Below are positions 43,854 to 52,130 of a stretch of 64,000 bases of DNA, piece by piece. A program made the translations under genes and the position numbers. Origin of the DNA: Faeciplasma sp045660445 (GTDB taxonomy: Bacteria > Bacillota > Clostridia > Oscillospirales > Ruminococcaceae); contig JAZRDR010000010.1 of assembly GCA_045660445.1 (NCBI GenBank), forward strand, positions 186,001 through 250,000, read 5' to 3'. The notes under the pieces were generated by a model. That model was not told the origin of the DNA. It was given only the letters and a program-made list of their open reading frames with translations, and made no database searches. Each line of letters starts with the position of its first letter. Within the stretch, counting starts at the first letter, position 1.

Positions 43854-46193
43854 ATGAAATTTGCAGACGGATATTGGCTTAATCAGCGTGGTTATACTGT
43901 TAACTATGCTAATCAGGCCTATGAGGTTGAAACAACTGAAAATTCCATCAAGGTTTTGGCAACACCCACTCACATTTGGAACAGAGGCCAGACATTGGGA
44001 GGACCTAACTTTGAATTAACATTCACCTCTACAATGGAAGATGTTATCAAGGTAAGCGTTGTTCACTATAAAGGAACTGTTGATTGCGGACCTCACTTCG
44101 AGCTTAACGAGAATCAGGGATATACGCCTGTAATCAACAATACTGAAAAGTATGTTGAAATGATCTCGGGCAATACAAGCGTTAAAATAAGCAAGGAAAA
44201 CTGGAGTGTTCAGTATTATTATAATGGCAAGCACTTGACGGGCGGAAGCTATCGTGCACTTACATATATCGAAGAGGAAAAGAGCCGTACCAAGAGACGA
44301 CTTGACTCTCAGATCGACGATACATTCTGGTCATATCCCAAGGATGCTAACACCGCTTATATCAGAGAACAGTTAACCCTTTCTGTCGGTGAATATATTT
44401 ACGGCTTCGGTGAAAAGTTCACCACCTTCACAAAGAACGGTCAGAACGTTCAGATTTGGAATGCAGACGGTGGTACATGCTGCGACCAGAGCTATAAGTC
44501 CGTTCCCTTCTATGTATCCTCTAACGGATATGGCGTGTTTGTTAACTCCTCGGACAATGTTTCTTATGAAGTAGCATCTGATACTGTATCAAAGGTTTCT
44601 ATCACCGTTCCCGGTGAAAATCTTGAATACTTCATCATCGGCGGTGAGGATCTTCAGGGCGTTATCTCTAACTATACAACCCTTACCGGAAAGCCAGCTC
44701 TTCCCCCTGCTTATACATTTGGTTTGTGGCTTACAACCTCGTTCACAACCAAGTACGACGAAGATACCATCAACTCGTTTATCGACGGCATGGCTCAGCG
44801 CGACATTCCCTTGCAGGTATTCCACTTCGACTGCTTCTGGATGAAGGAGTTTGAATGGTGCAACTTTGAATGGGATACAAGACAGTTCCCCGAGCCTGAG
44901 AAGATGCTTGCACGCCTTCACAACGACAAGGGACTTAAGACCTGCGTTTGGATCAACCCCTATATTGCACAGCGCTCCAAGCTCTTTGACGAGGGTGTAG
45001 AAAACGATTACTTCATTCTTAACAAGGACGGATCTGTATTCCAGTGCGATATGTGGCAGCCCGGCATGGCTATCGTTGACTTCACTAACCCTGAAGCTTG
45101 TGAATGGTATGCATCAAAGCTTCGTGCTCTTTGCGAAATGGGCGTTGACTGCTTTAAGACTGACTTCGGTGAAAGAATTCCTACCGACGTTGTTTACTAT
45201 AACGGTGCAGACCCCATTAAGATGCACAACTATTACACTCACCTTTACAACAAGACTGTATTTAACGTTTTGAAGGAATATTACGGCGAAAACAAGGCTT
45301 GCTTGTTTGCAAGAAGTGCAACAGCAGGCGGTCAGCAGTTCCCTGTTCACTGGGGCGGTGACTGCTCGGCAGAATACTCCTCGATGGCTGAAACCATCAG
45401 AGGTGGCTTGTCGCTTTGCATTTCCGGCTTCGGCTTCTTCTCGCACGATATTTCCGGCTTTGAAGCAACTGCTACACCCGACATCTATAAGAGATGGTGT
45501 GCATTCGGACTTATGTCCACCCATTCAAGACTTCACGGAAACTCATCTTACAGAGTACCGTGGCTCTTTGACGAGGAAGCTTGCGACGTTTTGAGATTCT
45601 TCACCAAGCTTAAGGGTAGATTAATGCCTTACATGTTCTCTCAGGCTGTTAAGACACACGTTAAGGGTGTTCCCATGATGAGAGCAATGGTTATTGACTT
45701 TGCAAACGACCCTGCTGCATTGACACTTGACAGGCAGTATATGCTTGGCGATAACTTATTGTGCGCTCCCATTCTTAACGAAGAGAGCAAGGCCGAGTTC
45801 TACGTTCCTGCAGGAAGATGGACTGATATTATCACCGGTAAGGTTTATGAAGGCGAAAAGTGGTATAGAGAAATCTGCAACTACTTTGAAATGCCTATTC
45901 TTGCAAGACCTAACTCGATCGTGACTTACGGCGACTTTGTAAGAGACTTTGAATATGACTATCTTGCAAATGCTGAAGCTGTCATTTACGAGCTTTCTGA
46001 TGGTTGCGAAGCTTCTACCGTTATTTACGACAAGGAAGCTAACAAGCTTGCTGACATTAAGGCAGCAAGAAACGGCAACACCGTTACTGTATGCTACACT
46101 AAGACCGATTGCGACTTTACAGTTAAGATCTCGGGAACTGACATTGCAGTTAAGTGCGAAGCAGGAACCGAATCGGTTACTATTGAACTCTAA
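43854..46193 (+). CDS. yicI: alpha-xylosidase, glycoside hydrolase family 31 (YicI-like)
   Basis: A 779-residue cytoplasmic GH31 enzyme releasing alpha-xylose, for example from xyloglucan oligosaccharides. The nucleophile is Asp437 in FKTDFGERIP and the acid/base is Asp503 in WGGDCSAEY. The YGFGEKFTTF and N-terminal beta-sandwich are typical of YicI. The ATG at 43854 with AAAGGAA upstream is preferred over the frame start at 43812, which overlaps the capA-like gene. No signal peptide, so substrates must be imported. Confidence 0.95.
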   Translation: MKFADGYWLNQRGYTVNYANQAYEVETTENSIKVLATPTHIWNRGQTLGGPNFELTFTSTMEDVIKVSVVHYKGTVDCGPHFELNENQGYTPVINNTEKYVEMISGNTSVKISKENWSVQYYYNGKHLTGGSYRALTYIEEEKSRTKRRLDSQIDDTFWSYPKDANTAYIREQLTLSVGEYIYGFGEKFTTFTKNGQNVQIWNADGGTCCDQSYKSVPFYVSSNGYGVFVNSSDNVSYEVASDTVSKVSITVPGENLEYFIIGGEDLQGVISNYTTLTGKPALPPAYTFGLWLTTSFTTKYDEDTINSFIDGMAQRDIPLQVFHFDCFWMKEFEWCNFEWDTRQFPEPEKMLARLHNDKGLKTCVWINPYIAQRSKLFDEGVENDYFILNKDGSVFQCDMWQPGMAIVDFTNPEACEWYASKLRALCEMGVDCFKTDFGERIPTDVVYYNGADPIKMHNYYTHLYNKTVFNVLKEYYGENKACLFARSATAGGQQFPVHWGGDCSAEYSSMAETIRGGLSLCISGFGFFSHDISGFEATATPDIYKRWCAFGLMSTHSRLHGNSSYRVPWLFDEEACDVLRFFTKLKGRLMPYMFSQAVKTHVKGVPMMRAMVIDFANDPAALTLDRQYMLGDNLLCAPILNEESKAEFYVPAGRWTDIITGKVYEGEKWYREICNYFEMPILARPNSIVTYGDFVRDFEYDYLANAEAVIYELSDGCEASTVIYDKEANKLADIKAARNGNTVTVCYTKTDCDFTVKISGTDIAVKCEAGTESVTIEL

Positions 46194-46203
46194 TATATAT
46201 TCC

Positions 46204-46233
46204 AAAAGCCTTACTGTAAAGTGAGGCTTTTTT
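46204..46233 (+). terminator. terminator of yicI
   Basis: Stem AAAAGCCT-AC / GT-AGGCTTTT with one mismatch on each side, then TTTTTT. Confidence 0.85.
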
Positions 46234-46272
46234 CCGCTTATTTATAAAACTCAACCGAATACTGTAAAAACC

Positions 46273-46300
46273 TTGATTGCGATTTTTAATATGATACAAT
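46273..46300 (+). promoter_or_regulatory. promoter of the LytTR-DUF3021 operon
   Basis: TTGATT (46273-46278) and TACAAT (46295-46300) are 16 bp apart. A word TTGCGATTTTTAATAT at 46277-46292 fills the spacer and recurs with one change upstream of the CapA-like gene. Confidence 0.6.
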
Positions 46301-46321
46301 CGTATTGAAAGGAGGAATTTG

Positions 46322-46759
46322 ATGCGTTTCAAAATAATAATTGATGATAAATGTGAGGAGCAAGTAGTTGTCTATGCACACAAAAGATCTGAAATTACAG
46401 AAAAGATCGAGCAATTTATAAGCGAGCTCGATTCAGAAGAGCTATTGGGCTATGACGAAAACAAGAGGATATATAACATTGAACTAAATGATGTTATTTG
46501 TTTCAACACCGAAGATAACAAAATCATTGCACAAACGAACAACAGCAAATTGTGGATCAAATTACGAATGTATCAGCTCGAAGAAAATTTAGATGAAAAA
46601 TTCGTAAGGATAAATCAATCGTGTATTATCAACATCAAAAAGATCAAGAAGTTCGATGCATCCATATCCGGTACGCTTGGCGTTACACTTGTTAACGGTT
46701 ATACCGATTACGTGTCACGCAGGCAACTTAAAACTGTTAAAGAAAGGTTGAAACTATAA
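46322..46759 (+). CDS. LytTR-domain DNA-binding regulator
   Basis: A 145-residue regulator made of a short N-terminal segment and a LytTR DNA-binding domain (about 50-145, with FVRINQSCIINIKKIKKF and DYVSRRQLKTVKERL). There is no receiver domain. Followed after 1 bp by a DUF3021 membrane protein, the layout of LytTR regulatory systems in which the membrane protein restrains the regulator. The ATG at 46322 follows GGAGG. Confidence 0.9.
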   Translation: MRFKIIIDDKCEEQVVVYAHKRSEITEKIEQFISELDSEELLGYDENKRIYNIELNDVICFNTEDNKIIAQTNNSKLWIKLRMYQLEENLDEKFVRINQSCIINIKKIKKFDASISGTLGVTLVNGYTDYVSRRQLKTVKERLKL

Positions 46760-46760
46760 T

Positions 46761-47177
46761 ATGAATAAGTATTTAAAGGAATTTTTACACCGTGGGCTAA
46801 TCTTTTCCGGCTTCGGTCCAATAATCGCCGGTATCGTTTACTTGTGTCTGTCATATGCGAATCTACAAATCGTGCTTAACGCAGATCAGATGTTTAAAAT
46901 AATTCTATCAACATACTTGCTTGCATTTATTCACGCAGGCGCAAGTGTGTTTAATCAGATCGAAGAATGGCCTGTAACAAAATCTTTGTTCGTTCATATG
47001 TTATGCCTATATGTAACATATATTTCATGCTATTTGTTTAATTCTTGGTTACCGTTTAGCTTTAATGTGATCATAATATTCACTGTTATCTTCTTGGTAA
47101 CATATCTTATTATTTGGGGTATAGTTTATATGTGCATTAAAGCTTGTTGCGAGAAGATGAATAGAAGAATAAGATAA
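46761..47177 (+). CDS. DUF3021 membrane protein, partner of the LytTR regulator
   Basis: A 138-residue protein with four hydrophobic helices (about 11-33, 43-65, 75-95, 103-130) and a basic C-terminal tail (CCEKMNRRIR). The profile matches DUF3021. Family knowledge: such proteins sit next to LytTR regulators such as HdrRM/BrsRM in streptococci and inhibit them. The partner role is inferred from the 1-bp gap. What signal relieves inhibition is not known. Confidence 0.83.
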   Translation: MNKYLKEFLHRGLIFSGFGPIIAGIVYLCLSYANLQIVLNADQMFKIILSTYLLAFIHAGASVFNQIEEWPVTKSLFVHMLCLYVTYISCYLFNSWLPFSFNVIIIFTVIFLVTYLIIWGIVYMCIKACCEKMNRRIR

Positions 47178-47182
47178 AAAGG

Positions 47183-47210
47183 AAAATCCCTACCAAACGG
47201 TAGGGATTTT
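47183..47210. terminator. bidirectional terminator between the DUF3021 and GH5 genes
   Basis: Perfect 12-bp stem AAAATCCCTACC / GGTAGGGATTTT with a 4-nt loop, between convergent stops. Confidence 0.92.
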
Positions 47211-47216
47211 TGTTGT

Positions 47217-48236
47217 TTAAAGATATTTAACCAATTCGTCGACAACGTCTTTCATGTGATCGTCAACAAGTCCGAAGCTCATTGACTTGTAGCTCCAGCA
47301 AGCTCTGCCAATGCCATACTTTTTGAATGCAGCGTTGATAGCCTTGTACCATTCAAGTGCCTGATGAGGATCAGCATTGTCGATAACACCATATTCACCG
47401 CAATAAAGGGGAACGTTTCTTTCCTCTGCAAGCTGAACAGCACGTTCAAATCTCCATTCAAAGAAAGTGTGATCCAAAGTCTCACAAGGTGCGAAGGACA
47501 TGAAGCCATCTCTTTGCATAATAGCTCTCTGTGCATCGATATACTCTTGCTTAGTGCCGGGGAAATGCATTCTGAAATCGCGAGGCATACTGCCAACCCA
47601 GCTTGCACCCTGATGTGTGAAGATGAAAGGATCATAACAATGGAAGTTATAAACGATTTTATCGTCATAAGGCATGTCAAGGTCCTTCATCGCATCGATG
47701 GAGTTGTTCCAATAGCTTCCAACAAGAATGTATGTATCGGGTGCAACGGTTCTGATTCTCTTGATACATTCAAGAGCAATCTCGTTCCAGGGCTTTGAGT
47801 ATTTCGGTTCTGTAACCTCATTCAAAAGCTCGAACGCGATACGATCGCTATATTTTCCGAAAGCTTCTGCTAAGCGCATCCACAAAGCATAGAAACGCTC
47901 TTTAAGATCATCATCATAGAAGAATCTCTGTTCTTCATGGTTGTTAAAGAAATATCCAGCAGCCTTATGAAGATCCAAAACCATGTTAAGACCATATTTT
48001 CCGCACCAATCAACAGCACGCTGCAAATACATCATGCCATGAGGGGTGAGGGTGCCGTCTTCCTCCTCTAAAAGAGGATAATCGACAGGAACACGAACAT
48101 GGTCGATATCCCACTTAGAAAAGCGCTTGAAGTCTTCTTCAGTGATGAATGTTTCATATCTTTCAATAGTATAGTTGCACTGGGACAACCAGCCGCCAAG
48201 GTTAATACCCTTTTGATAGCCTTTAAATTCTCTCAT
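47217..48236 (-). CDS. glycoside hydrolase family 5 (cellulase superfamily)
   Basis: A 339-residue retaining glycanase with no signal peptide. The acid/base is Glu140 in FELLNEV and the nucleophile Glu281 in YCGEYGV. An N-terminal KGINLGGWLSQ and HVRVPVDYPLL match GH5 proteins of glucanase/exoglucanase subfamilies. The exact glucan or mannan substrate is not readable. ATG at 48236 with GAGGT upstream is preferred over 48248. Single-gene unit. Confidence 0.92.
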   Translation of the reverse strand: MREFKGYQKGINLGGWLSQCNYTIERYETFITEEDFKRFSKWDIDHVRVPVDYPLLEEEDGTLTPHGMMYLQRAVDWCGKYGLNMVLDLHKAAGYFFNNHEEQRFFYDDDLKERFYALWMRLAEAFGKYSDRIAFELLNEVTEPKYSKPWNEIALECIKRIRTVAPDTYILVGSYWNNSIDAMKDLDMPYDDKIVYNFHCYDPFIFTHQGASWVGSMPRDFRMHFPGTKQEYIDAQRAIMQRDGFMSFAPCETLDHTFFEWRFERAVQLAEERNVPLYCGEYGVIDNADPHQALEWYKAINAAFKKYGIGRACWSYKSMSFGLVDDHMKDVVDELVKYL

Positions 48237-48267
48237 ATTGCACCTCACAATGTTAATTTGTAACTTT

Positions 48268-48296
48268 ATTATAAGCGATATTTTTGCAAAAGTAAA
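48268..48296 (-). promoter_or_regulatory. promoter of the GH5 gene
   Basis: Minus strand TTTACT (48296-48291) and TATAAT (48273-48268) are 17 bp apart. Confidence 0.6.
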
Positions 48297-48404
48297 TAGT
48301 TTAATAAAATTAAATTGTAAAAATTCGATAACTATTTAATATCGCAACCGCAAGAAGGACACTACTTTGCATCATAATTTCGCATCGATAAAAAGTTATA
48401 AAAA

Positions 48405-48435
48405 TAAAAAAGCAGCCCAAAAGGACTGCTTTTTT
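48405..48435 (-). terminator. terminator of tRNA-Thr
   Basis: Stem AAAAAGCAG / CTGCTTTTT with extended A/T pairs, directly 3' of the tRNA on the minus strand. Confidence 0.82.
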
Positions 48436-48439
48436 ATTC

Positions 48440-48515
<76 letters not shown>

Positions 48516-48623
48516 GTCCACTCCAGCACGGCTTCATCCGTGCCACGAGTATTAATTATACTCTTAAGAGTGTGATTTGTCAAGTGTTTTTTGCAAAAAA
48601 ATCAGAAAAATTATATTTTTTGT

Positions 48624-49307
48624 TTATAAAATAATATATGGTTTTATCTCCGTATATAGATCTGCTTGAAGTAAACTGCACAGAACAAGCTCGCTTATAT
48701 TTGAATATCCACCGATGATCTCACGAACCTCGACTATCTGCTTGGCTTGCTCGGTTGAGATCAAGAGACAGGCGGCGATCTCGTCAGCCGAAGCTGTGTT
48801 AATGTTAACGCTTCTTCTAGATAACGAATCGTTTTCACTTGAGGAGTTATCCTCCTCTTTAGGGAGTGATACTGATTCATCGGATATCTCATCGGCTTTT
48901 TCAGATGTGTCTGCATCTTTATCGGATGTCAAATCATCAGCTGTCTGTGATTCATCAAGATAAAAGTGAGTAATTATACTCTCAAACAGCTCAGCAGTCA
49001 CAGATTTAACATCTAAAAGCTGATAAACATCATCAAAGCCGCTAATTGCATCGCGATATGCGACAATCTCATTTGCCTTGACTTCTCCAATACCTTTGAC
49101 CTCGATGAAATCGTCGACATCGGCTATGTTTATAACACTGACGTCATATACGCTGTCTAAATTGTTAAAGCTTACGTTAAGAGTGCTTGGCGTATGGTCA
49201 TAATTAGTAAGAATCACATAGCTAAGTGAAGCAATTACCACAGCAAAAGCAACAATTATATACGCAACCTCTATCCCCGTAAGCTTTTCGGTTGTCTTCC
49301 TTGACAT
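48624..49307 (-). CDS. comEA: ComEA-like helix-hairpin-helix DNA-binding membrane protein
   Basis: A 227-residue protein with an N-terminal membrane helix (about 12-33). A first helix-hairpin-helix unit (about 55-100, INIADVDDFIEVKGIGEVKANEI) is followed by a Ser/Asp/Glu-rich linker and a second unit (about 168-227, VNINTASADEIAACLLISTEQAKQIV). ComEA binds incoming DNA at the cell surface in transformation. Two HhH units and the long acidic linker are unlike the standard single-domain ComEA (about 200 residues). Its ATG overlaps the metK stop by one base (TAATG). Confidence 0.82.
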   Translation of the reverse strand: MSRKTTEKLTGIEVAYIIVAFAVVIASLSYVILTNYDHTPSTLNVSFNNLDSVYDVSVINIADVDDFIEVKGIGEVKANEIVAYRDAISGFDDVYQLLDVKSVTAELFESIITHFYLDESQTADDLTSDKDADTSEKADEISDESVSLPKEEDNSSSENDSLSRRSVNINTASADEIAACLLISTEQAKQIVEVREIIGGYSNISELVLCSLLQADLYTEIKPYIIL

Positions 49308-50476
49308 TACTTAACAGCTTCTAAAAGCTCGTTAACCTTGTCGGTTCTTTCCCAAGATACGCCCAAATCTTCTCTGCCCATATGTCCATATGCGGCAACC
49401 TGACGGTAGATAGGCTTTCTAAGGTCAAGGGCTTCGATGATAGCAGCAGGACGAAGATCGAACACCTTGTTAACAGCGTCAGCAAGCTTCTGCTCGTCAA
49501 CAGTTGCTGTGCCGAAGGTATCAACCAAAACAGAGACAGGATTAGCAACGCCAATAGCATAGGCAATCTGGATCTCGCACTTTGAAGCAAGCCCTGCAGC
49601 AACGATATTCTTTGCAACATAACGTGCGGCATATGCGGCAGATCTGTCAACCTTTGTGGGATCCTTGCCCGAGAATGCTCCTCCGCCATGGCGAGAATAT
49701 CCACCGTATGTATCAACGATGATCTTTCTGCCTGTCAAACCACAGTCACCCTGAGGGCCGCCGATAACGAATCTACCGGTGGGGTTGATGAAATAGTGAG
49801 TGTTTTCATCCAAAAGCTCTGCAGGAATAACTGGCTTGATAACAAGCTCTATAATGTCGCGCTCGATCTGATCGTGAGAGATCTCTGGAGCGTGCTGAGA
49901 GGAGATTACAACTGCATCTACTCTTACAGGCTTGCCATTGTCATATTCAACAGTGACCTGGCTCTTGCCGTCGGGACGAAGATAGCTTAAAGTACCGTTC
50001 TTTCTAAGCTCGGTAAGGCGCTTAGTGAGCTTGTGAGCATAGGAAATGGGCATAGGCATAAGCTCGGGAGTTTCATCGCAAGCATAGCCAAACATCATGC
50101 CCTGATCGCCGGCGCCTGTATCGAAGGCGTTCTCTTCCCTGCCCTCGAGCGCATTGTCAACGCCCTGTGCGATGTCGGGAGACTGCTTGTGAATAGTTGT
50201 GATAACCGAGCAGGTGTTGGCATCAAAGCCGTATTTTGCTCTGTCATAGCCGATATCAGCAACAACCTTGCGAACGATAGAATCTATATCAAGTGTTGCT
50301 TTGGTTGTGATCTCACCCATGCACAAAACAAGACCTGTTGTTGTGGATGTTTCGCAAGCGACACGGGACATAGGATCCTGACGAAGTGCTTCGTCAAGCA
50401 CAGCATCGGATATTTGGTCGCAGATCTTATCGGGATGGCCTTCTGTAACTGATTCTGAAGTGAATAATGTTCTCAT
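49307..50476 (-). CDS. metK: S-adenosylmethionine synthetase
   Basis: Forms SAM from methionine and ATP. 389 residues, full length. TSESVTEGHPDKICDQISDA at the start, GAGDQGMMFGYA and the C-terminal GGAFSGKDPTKVDRSAAY are the family motifs. It is controlled by a SAM-I riboswitch and intrinsic terminator upstream, and coupled to the comEA-like gene downstream. Confidence 0.98.
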   Translation of the reverse strand: MRTLFTSESVTEGHPDKICDQISDAVLDEALRQDPMSRVACETSTTTGLVLCMGEITTKATLDIDSIVRKVVADIGYDRAKYGFDANTCSVITTIHKQSPDIAQGVDNALEGREENAFDTGAGDQGMMFGYACDETPELMPMPISYAHKLTKRLTELRKNGTLSYLRPDGKSQVTVEYDNGKPVRVDAVVISSQHAPEISHDQIERDIIELVIKPVIPAELLDENTHYFINPTGRFVIGGPQGDCGLTGRKIIVDTYGGYSRHGGGAFSGKDPTKVDRSAAYAARYVAKNIVAAGLASKCEIQIAYAIGVANPVSVLVDTFGTATVDEQKLADAVNKVFDLRPAAIIEALDLRKPIYRQVAAYGHMGREDLGVSWERTDKVNELLEAVK

Positions 50477-50497
50477 TTAATACATCCTTTCTTAGAC

Positions 50498-50530
50498 AAA
50501 AAAATTGCGCTCGGATTCCGGGCACAACAA
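50498..50530 (-). terminator. riboswitch-controlled terminator upstream of metK
   Basis: On the minus strand a stem built from TTGTGCCCGG and CCGAGCGCAA with an AAT loop is followed by TTTTTTTG. It lies between the SAM-I aptamer and metK, and is expected to form when SAM is bound. Confidence 0.85.
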
Positions 50531-50546
50531 AAGAATTGGTATATAC

Positions 50547-50643
50547 CTCATCTTCCGGAATTAACCGCAGGATTTAGCACCTTGATAACAGGTTGCCGGG
50601 CTTCACAGGACCTGATTCCTCCACCACTCTTGATAAGGGTTAT
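50547..50643 (-). promoter_or_regulatory. SAM-I (S-box) riboswitch upstream of metK
   Basis: The minus strand carries the S-box order: CTTATCAAGAG, GGTGGAGG, CCTGTGAAGCCCGGCAACC, GGTGCTAAATCC and a closing GATGAG that pairs with CTTATC. These are the P1 stem, kink-turn and core of the class I SAM aptamer. It is followed by a terminator, so SAM should switch metK and comEA off. Confidence 0.96.
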
Positions 50644-50654
50644 TTCGGTATGTA

Positions 50655-50683
50655 TTATACTACAAGATAATACGGTTGTCAAC
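50655..50683 (-). promoter_or_regulatory. promoter of the metK riboswitch transcript
   Basis: Consensus TTGACA (50683-50678) and TATAAT (50660-50655) on the minus strand, 17 bp apart. Confidence 0.85.
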
Positions 50684-50685
50684 AT

Positions 50686-50721
50686 AAAAAATCAGCTTTT
50701 GCAAATGCAAAAACTGATTTT
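50686..50721 (-). terminator. terminator of ribU
   Basis: Stem AAAAATCAG / CTGATTTTT with inner TTTGCA / TGCAAA pairing, 5 bp past the ribU stop and just ahead of the metK promoter. Confidence 0.8.
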
Positions 50722-50725
50722 TAGA

Positions 50726-51373
50726 TCATACATTTATAACTATTAATGCAACAGCCGACGCAGCAACAATAATAATTGCAATTATATTGATGACGACCGC
50801 AAGTGTGCCGCCTTTTTTAGCAGTATCACTTTTGGGAAGAAGATTCATTCTTCGAAGGGCGTTCATTATCGGCTTATAGAGCAAAAGGGTTACTGCTGTG
50901 TTAAGAATACCCTTAAGCAAATTAAACGGCAAGAAATATGGCAAAAGCATTCCTGCAACGACCTCACGCGGAGTTTCCAAATACCAAGGTGTTATGAGAT
51001 AGTTCCACAAAAGCATACAAACTGTCATTATAACAGTACCCAACACAAGACCGGTTATGGCTGTGGGAAGCGATTTTTTACGCTTATAGAGGATTGCAAT
51101 AGGCAGGATGTATGTAACTGTTGAGAGCACATTCATGATCGCACCTATAGGGCCGGTGCCGCTTATTGTCACCATCTCAATAAGTGAGACAACGAGTGAT
51201 GTTATAACAGCGTATGCAGGGCCGAGAATGAGCGATTCGAGTGCAATGATAGCATCTTTAGCCTCGTATTTCAAAAACAAGACAACAGGAATTCTGAAAA
51301 GAAATACTGTTAAAAAAGCGATTGCAGAAAACAGCGCCGCAAGTGTTAATTTTAAAATTTTAGAATTGCGCAT
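50726..51373 (-). CDS. ribU: ECF transporter substrate-binding S component for riboflavin (RibU-like)
   Basis: A 215-residue membrane protein with about six helices. The region ALFSAIAFLTVFLFRIPVV near the start and FLKYEAKDAI match the RibU S component of energy-coupling factor importers, which bind riboflavin. The FMN riboswitch just upstream supports this specificity. The EcfA/A'/T module is not in the window. ATG at 51373, with GGAGGC upstream, is chosen over the 51418 frame start. Confidence 0.93.
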   Translation of the reverse strand: MRNSKILKLTLAALFSAIAFLTVFLFRIPVVLFLKYEAKDAIIALESLILGPAYAVITSLVVSLIEMVTISGTGPIGAIMNVLSTVTYILPIAILYKRKKSLPTAITGLVLGTVIMTVCMLLWNYLITPWYLETPREVVAGMLLPYFLPFNLLKGILNTAVTLLLYKPIMNALRRMNLLPKSDTAKKGGTLAVVINIIAIIIVAASAVALIVINV

Positions 51374-51394
51374 ATAAGCCTCCGAAAAAATAAA

Positions 51395-51418
51395 ATGCGC
51401 CCCCATTCGAGAGCGCAT
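51395..51418 (-). terminator. riboswitch-controlled terminator of ribU
   Basis: ATGCGC / GCGCAT stem with a loop of about 12 nt, followed by TTTTATTTTTT on the minus strand, between the FMN aptamer and ribU. Confidence 0.82.
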
Positions 51419-51433
51419 AGCATTAACTGATTA

Positions 51434-51546
51434 CGTGTTCTTTCATCCGGACTATACCGTCGGTCACGGAATTGCACCGTGTCGGCAAGGGAGGCCCTTG
51501 TTTGCGGACTTTACCGCCGGTGAGGAATTACACCTCGCCTCGAAAC
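51434..51546 (-). promoter_or_regulatory. FMN riboswitch (RFN element) upstream of ribU
   Basis: The minus strand has the RFN order: GAGGCGAGGTG, ACCGGCGGTAAAGTCCGC, GGGCCTCCC, GCCGACACGGTG, CCGACGGTATAGTCCGGATG and AAAGAA. FMN binding should promote the following terminator and so shut off riboflavin uptake. Confidence 0.97.
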
Positions 51547-51573
51547 GAATTGTATTTTGTTTTTAGTGAAGAA

Positions 51574-52047
51574 TTAGTCTTCGCAACCGCAATCGCAGTC
51601 ACATTCCTCTTCGATGTCGAACTCTAAGAATTCGCCGCAACCGGGGCATTCGATAGAGCCTTCTTCAACCATTTCAAGAGTGAGCTCAATAGTGTCACCG
51701 CAAGTAGGGCAAACAACTTCATAGCAATCATCGTCGCAATCGCAGCAGTCGCAGCAATCGCAGTCATCATCGCAGCAGTCGCAGTCACAATCATCGCAGT
51801 AATCTTCGTCATAGTCATCGTCTTCATCTTCGTAAAGATCGTTTTCGATGTTTGCAAGGTCTTCATCCAAAACATTGCAGAACTCAACGATATCGTCAAC
51901 GTCCTGATCGATCTCTTCAACAGCGTTAGCAATGTCGCTCACGAGATCGTAAAGCGCGAGCAAAACCTTTCCTTCGTTGGTGGAATCGTCAATCTTAAGA
52001 CCGTCCATAAGACCCTTAAGATATGCAGCCTTTTCGGTTAAATTCAT
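51574..52047 (-). CDS. CD1247-type protein with Cys/Asp-rich C-terminus and zinc-ribbon motif
   Basis: A 157-residue protein. The N-terminal 65 residues (AYLKGLMDGLKIDDSTNEGKVL, helical) match the CD1247 N-terminal family of Clostridia, of unknown function. From about 70 on it is an acidic run with 21 cysteines in all, mostly as DC, CC and CDC words, then CPTC and CPGC as a zinc-ribbon pair, then a second CDCDC run. No known enzyme motif. It could bind or buffer metal; this is an inference. It lies between efp and the FMN riboswitch. Confidence 0.82.
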   Translation of the reverse strand: MNLTEKAAYLKGLMDGLKIDDSTNEGKVLLALYDLVSDIANAVEEIDQDVDDIVEFCNVLDEDLANIENDLYEDEDDDYDEDYCDDCDCDCCDDDCDCCDCCDCDDDCYEVVCPTCGDTIELTLEMVEEGSIECPGCGEFLEFDIEEECDCDCGCED

Positions 52048-52079
52048 AATACAGACCTCCTTAAAGTCGGTTTAAACAA

Positions 52080-52106
52080 ATCGCCGCCGTTTTATTGGCA
52101 GCGATA
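52080..52106 (-). other. hairpin between efp and the Cys/Asp-rich gene
   Basis: ATCGC-GCC / GGC-GCGAT with one bulge and an 8-nt loop. No strong T-tract, so a partial terminator or leader hairpin. Confidence 0.5.
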
Positions 52107-52130
52107 TTGTGATTGAATTAAGCTTTAAAA

